In this document: positions 61,186-64,000 of the stretch, piece by piece
Numbering within the stretch: position 1 is the first letter of the stretch
How the letters are laid out: each line of letters starts with the position of its first letter
Source of the DNA: an uncultured Verrucomicrobiota bacterium
Lineage (GTDB): Bacteria > Verrucomicrobiota > Kiritimatiellia > Kiritimatiellales > Tichowtungiaceae
Direction: 5' to 3'
Assembly (NCBI GenBank): GCA_903826865.1
Contig: CAIKGD010000048.1
Span: forward strand, 62,001-126,000
DNA: 64,000 nucleotides
The notes under the pieces: generated by a model
What the model was told of the DNA's origin: nothing
What the model saw: only the letters and a program-made list of their open reading frames with translations
The model's database searches: none
Made by a program: the position numbers and the translations under genes

Positions 61186-62761
61186 ACCACCACTTTTTAT
61201 TCGCGCCGACGCTAATACCCGGATAGGAACGGGCCATGTGATGCGTTGTATTGCGCTGGGGCAGGCGTGGCAGGACGCCGGAGAACAGAAGTCAGAGATC
61301 AGAGAGCGGCCGCCTGTTCTATTCATCTGTGCAGGAATTCCCGAGACTCTTGCAGAGCTTATTCAATCTGAAGGATTCGGCTTGATCCGTATTGAGGCTG
61401 AGCCGGGAACTCCTGAAGATATTCGCCAAACTCTGGAAGTTCTTTCAGGTTTCAGGTCTCATCCTTCATCCTTTTCTCCGTGGCTGGTTCTGGACGGCTA
61501 TCACTTCGATCTCGAATATCAGCGCGCTGTGCGCAAAGCCGGATGCAAGCTGCTGCTGATTGATGATTACAACCATCAGGCTGAATACGAGTGCGATATT
61601 CTGCTCAATCAGAACATCAATGCCTTCGATCTGAACTATAAAATTAATCCGGATGCCCGGTTGCTGCTTGGTACCGGTTATTCGCTGCTTCGACGGGAAT
61701 TCCGAGCCTTGGAACAAAAAGGGCGGGTGTGTCCAAGCATTGGAAAAAATATACTGGTGACGCTCGGCGGTGCGGATCCGGACAATGTGACATTGAAGGT
61801 GATCGAAGCGCTCCGGTTGATCAACCGGTCTGATCTTCATGCGGAAATTGTTGTTGGTCCCGCCAATCCCCATCTCAATTCCCTCCGGCAGGCGGTTGCC
61901 GCGTCAGCCGTCAGCTGCGAACTCATCAGCGCTGTCCGGGATATGTCCGGACTGATGCGCCGGGCCGATCTGGCCGTTTCGGCCGGAGGCAGCACATGCT
62001 GGGAGCTCTGCTGTCTCGGGGTTCCGTTCATGACGCTTGTACTTGCCGAAAATCAGCGCGGGCTTGCGGAGGGACTGAACCGTCGCGGCATTGCCGGAAA
62101 TGCCGGGGAGGGCGCGCAGATTGGATCGCAGGAAATAGCGGCGCGGCTGACCGCGTTACTGGACGATCCGGCGGAGCGGGAGCTAATGAGTATTGCGGGG
62201 CGCGCGCTGATTGATGGGTTTGGAGTGCATCGTGTTCTGTGCCGGCCCGCCAAAGATGCCGGACTGGATCTGTTTGCCGGGCGGCTGACGCTCCGTTGTG
62301 CCGGAGAGCACGATCTGGAGCGGCTGTGGCTCTGGGCCAATGACCCGGCGGTTCGCGCCAATTCGTATCAACCCGAACCGATTCCCTTTGCCGAGCATCA
62401 AAAATGGTTTAAAAAGAAGCTCGGCACGCCAGACTCTCTGATTTTGATTCTTGAGCTGGATGGCACCGCCGCAGGACAGGTCCGTTATGACCGGGTTGAT
62501 CAGGAAGCGGCCGAAATCGATTTTTCAATTGATGCAAAATTCCGCGGACTCGGGCTTGGAGACCGGCTGATTAAACTCAGTCTGGACAAGGCGGCGAAAC
62601 GACTTGGTGTGCGCACATTGCGTGCGCTGGTGATGGAAAGAAATAAACCGTCAAGCCGGGTATTTGAAACCGCTGGGTTTGAACAGCAGGGTTTTGAAAT
62701 GCGGGCGGGTGTGCGAAGCGTCCGCTTTGAAAAAGGTTTTATAATTACATCGGGAGAATGA
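61178..62761 (+). CDS. pseG: PseG-PseH fusion: UDP-sugar hydrolase plus N-acetyltransferase
   Basis: A 527-residue two-domain protein. Residues 1-345 form a PseG domain: FIRADANTRIGTGHVMRCIA, LLLIDDYNHQAEYECDILLN, ILVTLGGADPDNVTLKVIEA and SAGGSTCWELCCLGVPFMTL, which releases UDP from UDP-2,4-diacetamido-2,4,6-trideoxy-beta-L-altropyranose. Residues 365-520 are a GNAT domain of PseH type (YDRVDQEAAEIDFSIDAKFR, GLGLGDRLIKLSL) that acetylates C4-N. Such fusions occur in pseudaminate clusters. Two loops, about residues 36-43 and 89-101, are coded by heptad repeats (QKSEIRER, GFRSHPSSFS), an in-frame insertion like that in ribF. Confidence 0.88.
   Translation: MNKPPLFIRADANTRIGTGHVMRCIALGQAWQDAGEQKSEIRERPPVLFICAGIPETLAELIQSEGFGLIRIEAEPGTPEDIRQTLEVLSGFRSHPSSFSPWLVLDGYHFDLEYQRAVRKAGCKLLLIDDYNHQAEYECDILLNQNINAFDLNYKINPDARLLLGTGYSLLRREFRALEQKGRVCPSIGKNILVTLGGADPDNVTLKVIEALRLINRSDLHAEIVVGPANPHLNSLRQAVAASAVSCELISAVRDMSGLMRRADLAVSAGGSTCWELCCLGVPFMTLVLAENQRGLAEGLNRRGIAGNAGEGAQIGSQEIAARLTALLDDPAERELMSIAGRALIDGFGVHRVLCRPAKDAGLDLFAGRLTLRCAGEHDLERLWLWANDPAVRANSYQPEPIPFAEHQKWFKKKLGTPDSLILILELDGTAAGQVRYDRVDQEAAEIDFSIDAKFRGLGLGDRLIKLSLDKAAKRLGVRTLRALVMERNKPSSRVFETAGFEQQGFEMRAGVRSVRFEKGFIITSGE
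61285..61305. repeat. Heptad repeat inside pseG, first copy
   Basis: Units AACAGAAG then TCAGAGA TCAGAGA are read in frame near the start of the PseG domain (QKSEIRER). No inverted partner adjoins it, but the CTCATC-type repeat 140 bp on is of the same style. Confidence 0.55.
61444..61478. repeat. Heptad repeat inside pseG, second copy
   Basis: Five consecutive 7-mers, TTTCAGG TTTCAGG TCTCATC CTTCATC CTTTTCT, are read in frame as SGFRSHPSSFS before PWLVLDGYHFD. The site corresponds to a surface loop in the PseG fold. Confidence 0.65.
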
Positions 62762-62953
62762 TCCCGTTATTATTGGGTCAATGATAAGAGGTCGGGGATA
62801 GCAGTACATAAGGGGGCGATATTTGTGAGGATGGACAGACAGGAGTGTCTGTCCTACGATGGTTGCCGTTGCCAATAAATACCGAATGTTATGCGAGGTT
62901 GGTGTGAGATAAACCGCGAAAAGCTGGATTGAAAATCATCGAAAGTTGAACTA
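62762..62953. other. Intergenic gap with hairpin in the nonulosonate cluster
   Basis: This 192-bp gap interrupts the otherwise tightly packed cluster. It contains the hairpin at 62833-62854 and no coding signal. A promoter for the following ATP-grasp gene may lie here. Confidence 0.5.
62833..62854. repeat. GGACAGAC-N6-GTCTGTCC hairpin repeat
   Basis: A perfect 8-6-8 inverted repeat with loop AGGAGT, followed by TACGA. No T-run follows, so it is unlikely to be a standard terminator. I recall the same kind of palindrome as a dispersed repeat in other PVC genomes, but that is memory and unchecked. Confidence 0.6.
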
Positions 62954-63892
62954 ATGAAAAAGATTCTTTTTACCGGCGGCGGCGGGGCCGGCAATGAAGC
63001 TTTATTCCGGCTTCTGAAAGACCGCTATGAAATGCACTTTGCCGATGCCGATCTTCAAGCCATTGATCCGGCTATTCCGGCGTCGCAGCGCCACGCTGTT
63101 CCCTTTGCCAACGATCCGGTTTTTGCCGATCAGCTGTGCGGTCTGATCAAGCGCTATAAAATTGATCTGCTGGTGCCCGGCGTTGATGAAGAGTTGTTGA
63201 CGGTTGCGAAGCTGGCGGCAGACGGCAAAGTGGCGGCCCTGTTGCCGCCGGAGCGGTTTGTCCGTCGACATCTCGATAAATTTTATTCGATGCGGTTTCT
63301 CAATGAACGGAAACTTGCGGCGCCGCGCACTGTGCTCGCCGCGCAGGCGGAAATGATCGGGTTTCCCTGTATCGTAAAACCCCGGCGGGGCCGGGGATCG
63401 CGCGGAGTTGTGCAGATCAGTTCCCGTAAACAGCTCGACGCTTATCTCGCGTACACTGGCGGAATGGACGACTGGATCGCTCAGGAACAGGGGCAAGGCG
63501 AGGAGTTTACGGTCATGATGGCGGCTGCTGCAGACGGTACACTGCGGGCGGTTGTGCCGGTGGCTGTTGAAGTGAAACGCGGTATCACCTTGCGGGCGCA
63601 AACCTGCCGGAACCGTGAGGTCGAAGAGGCCTGCCGCAAAGTGCATGAAGCCGATCCGGTTGCCGGATGCTATAACATTCAACTGATCCGGCAGGCCGAT
63701 GAACGGATTCTGATTTTTGAAATCAACCCGCGAGTGTCCACCACGCTCTGTCTGGGGGTTGCCGCCGGCGTTGACCCCGTTGCCGTATTTCTGGAGCAAT
63801 CACCGGATGGAAACGCGGCGCTACTGCCGTTCAAAGAAAAACTGCACTTACAACGCAACTGGGTGAATCATATTCAAGGGGTTTCGGTTTGA
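62954..63892 (+). CDS. ATP-grasp domain protein
   Basis: A 312-residue ATP-grasp ligase. The N-terminal KILFTGGGGAGNEALFRLL is a Rossmann-like pre-domain; LVPGVDEELLTVAKLAADG follows. The ATP-grasp part has FPCIVKPRRGRGSRGVVQIS (ATP-binding Lys), DWIAQEQGQGEEFTVMMAAA and LIFEINPRVSTTLCLGVAAG with the metal-binding Glu-x-Asn. It is similar to carbamoyl-phosphate-synthase-like ATP-grasp proteins found in sugar clusters, which probably join a small acid to an amino sugar. It follows the PseG-PseH gene after the 192-bp gap. Confidence 0.83.
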   Translation: MKKILFTGGGGAGNEALFRLLKDRYEMHFADADLQAIDPAIPASQRHAVPFANDPVFADQLCGLIKRYKIDLLVPGVDEELLTVAKLAADGKVAALLPPERFVRRHLDKFYSMRFLNERKLAAPRTVLAAQAEMIGFPCIVKPRRGRGSRGVVQISSRKQLDAYLAYTGGMDDWIAQEQGQGEEFTVMMAAAADGTLRAVVPVAVEVKRGITLRAQTCRNREVEEACRKVHEADPVAGCYNIQLIRQADERILIFEINPRVSTTLCLGVAAGVDPVAVFLEQSPDGNAALLPFKEKLHLQRNWVNHIQGVSV

Positions 63893-64000
63893 TCCAACGG
63901 CATTTCCAGGAGAATCCCGGTATTGACGGAACCGCCATGGAGCAGCTCGGCCGGATCGGACGCGATTTGCGGTCTGAAAGGGGGGCGGAATGCGGCGGAA
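63889..64000 (+). other. Possible start of the next gene of the cluster
   Basis: A frame without stops runs from a TTG at 63889 (overlapping the ATP-grasp stop) to the end of the window, with an ATG at 63947. Alternatively the strong purine run before the ATG at 63990 marks the start of the next gene. The fragment is too short to recognise; PseI (nonulosonic acid synthase) or another sugar gene would be expected. Confidence 0.35.

Noticed and set aside
1-64000. tRNA and rRNA genes
   Set aside because: Scanning the gaps by eye found no cloverleaf-like sequence other than the tRNA-like part of tmRNA; a computational scan would be decisive.

Overview
The window looks like a chromosome segment from a Gram-negative member of the PVC group, most likely a Kiritimatiellota-like bacterium. 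This placement is inferred from gene content, not computed. Pointers are an anaerobic sulfatase-maturing radical SAM enzyme, a GTP-type PEP carboxykinase, an exosortase-associated TIGR04073-type protein beside PrsK-like histidine kinases, an outer-membrane FadL porin, LPS-core-like glycosyltransferases, and moderately GC-rich coding DNA.

Layout. 1-5.4 kb: the argH tail, an EFR1-type flavodoxin/ferredoxin, a short Cys-rich protein, the radical SAM maturase with a DUF1643-like protein, a decayed sugar/aminoglycoside-kinase-like pseudogene and a lipoprotein lactonase. 5.4-8.6 kb: a small accessory island with a Phd/PIN toxin-antitoxin pair, an XRE repressor with two 19-bp palindromic operators, and three unknown envelope-type genes. 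8.6-14.2 kb (minus): nusA-infB-rbfA-truB-ribF. 14.3-25.2 kb: rhomboid protease, L,D-transpeptidase, accA, folB with a FolM-like reductase, murD, a LysM lipoprotein, ftsW, a phosphoesterase and recD2. 25.2-31.2 kb: an unknown lipoprotein, a Dpm1-like GT2 next to a TMTC-like membrane TPR protein, an MBL hydrolase, and pckG. 31.2-40.3 kb: a signalling block with a REC-kinase hybrid, a FadL porin, and a four-gene operon of a ketosynthase, two histidine kinases and a REC-Fis regulator. 40.3-42.3 kb: efp-epmA and ssrA (tmRNA). 42.3-50.5 kb: TIGR04073-type protein, cls, metY-metX behind a SAM-I-like riboswitch, and hom and lysC separated by a GxxExxY cassette. 50.6-64 kb: LPS/O-antigen glycosyltransferases, an O-antigen ligase and a pseudaminic-acid-like nonulosonate cluster that runs off the end.

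The most unusual feature is a set of short phased repeats (7-bp units, also 8- and 10-bp units), often as two inverted arms. They sit in gaps between housekeeping genes (infB/rbfA, rbfA/truB, metY/metX, accA/folB, upstream of hom, after recD2), inside coding sequence in frame (ribF, the pseG fusion), and as the two ends of a 433-bp cassette carrying a GxxExxY gene between hom and lysC. A GC-rich double hairpin is also inserted in frame in epmA. These elements, the ketosynthase/two-component operon and its palindrome-rich promoter region are the best candidates for something undescribed.

The genes group into translation and RNA factors, cell-wall and envelope building, methionine/threonine/lysine branch-point synthesis under SAM control, and surface polysaccharide assembly. 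No rRNA, tRNA, CRISPR array or insertion sequence was recognised.
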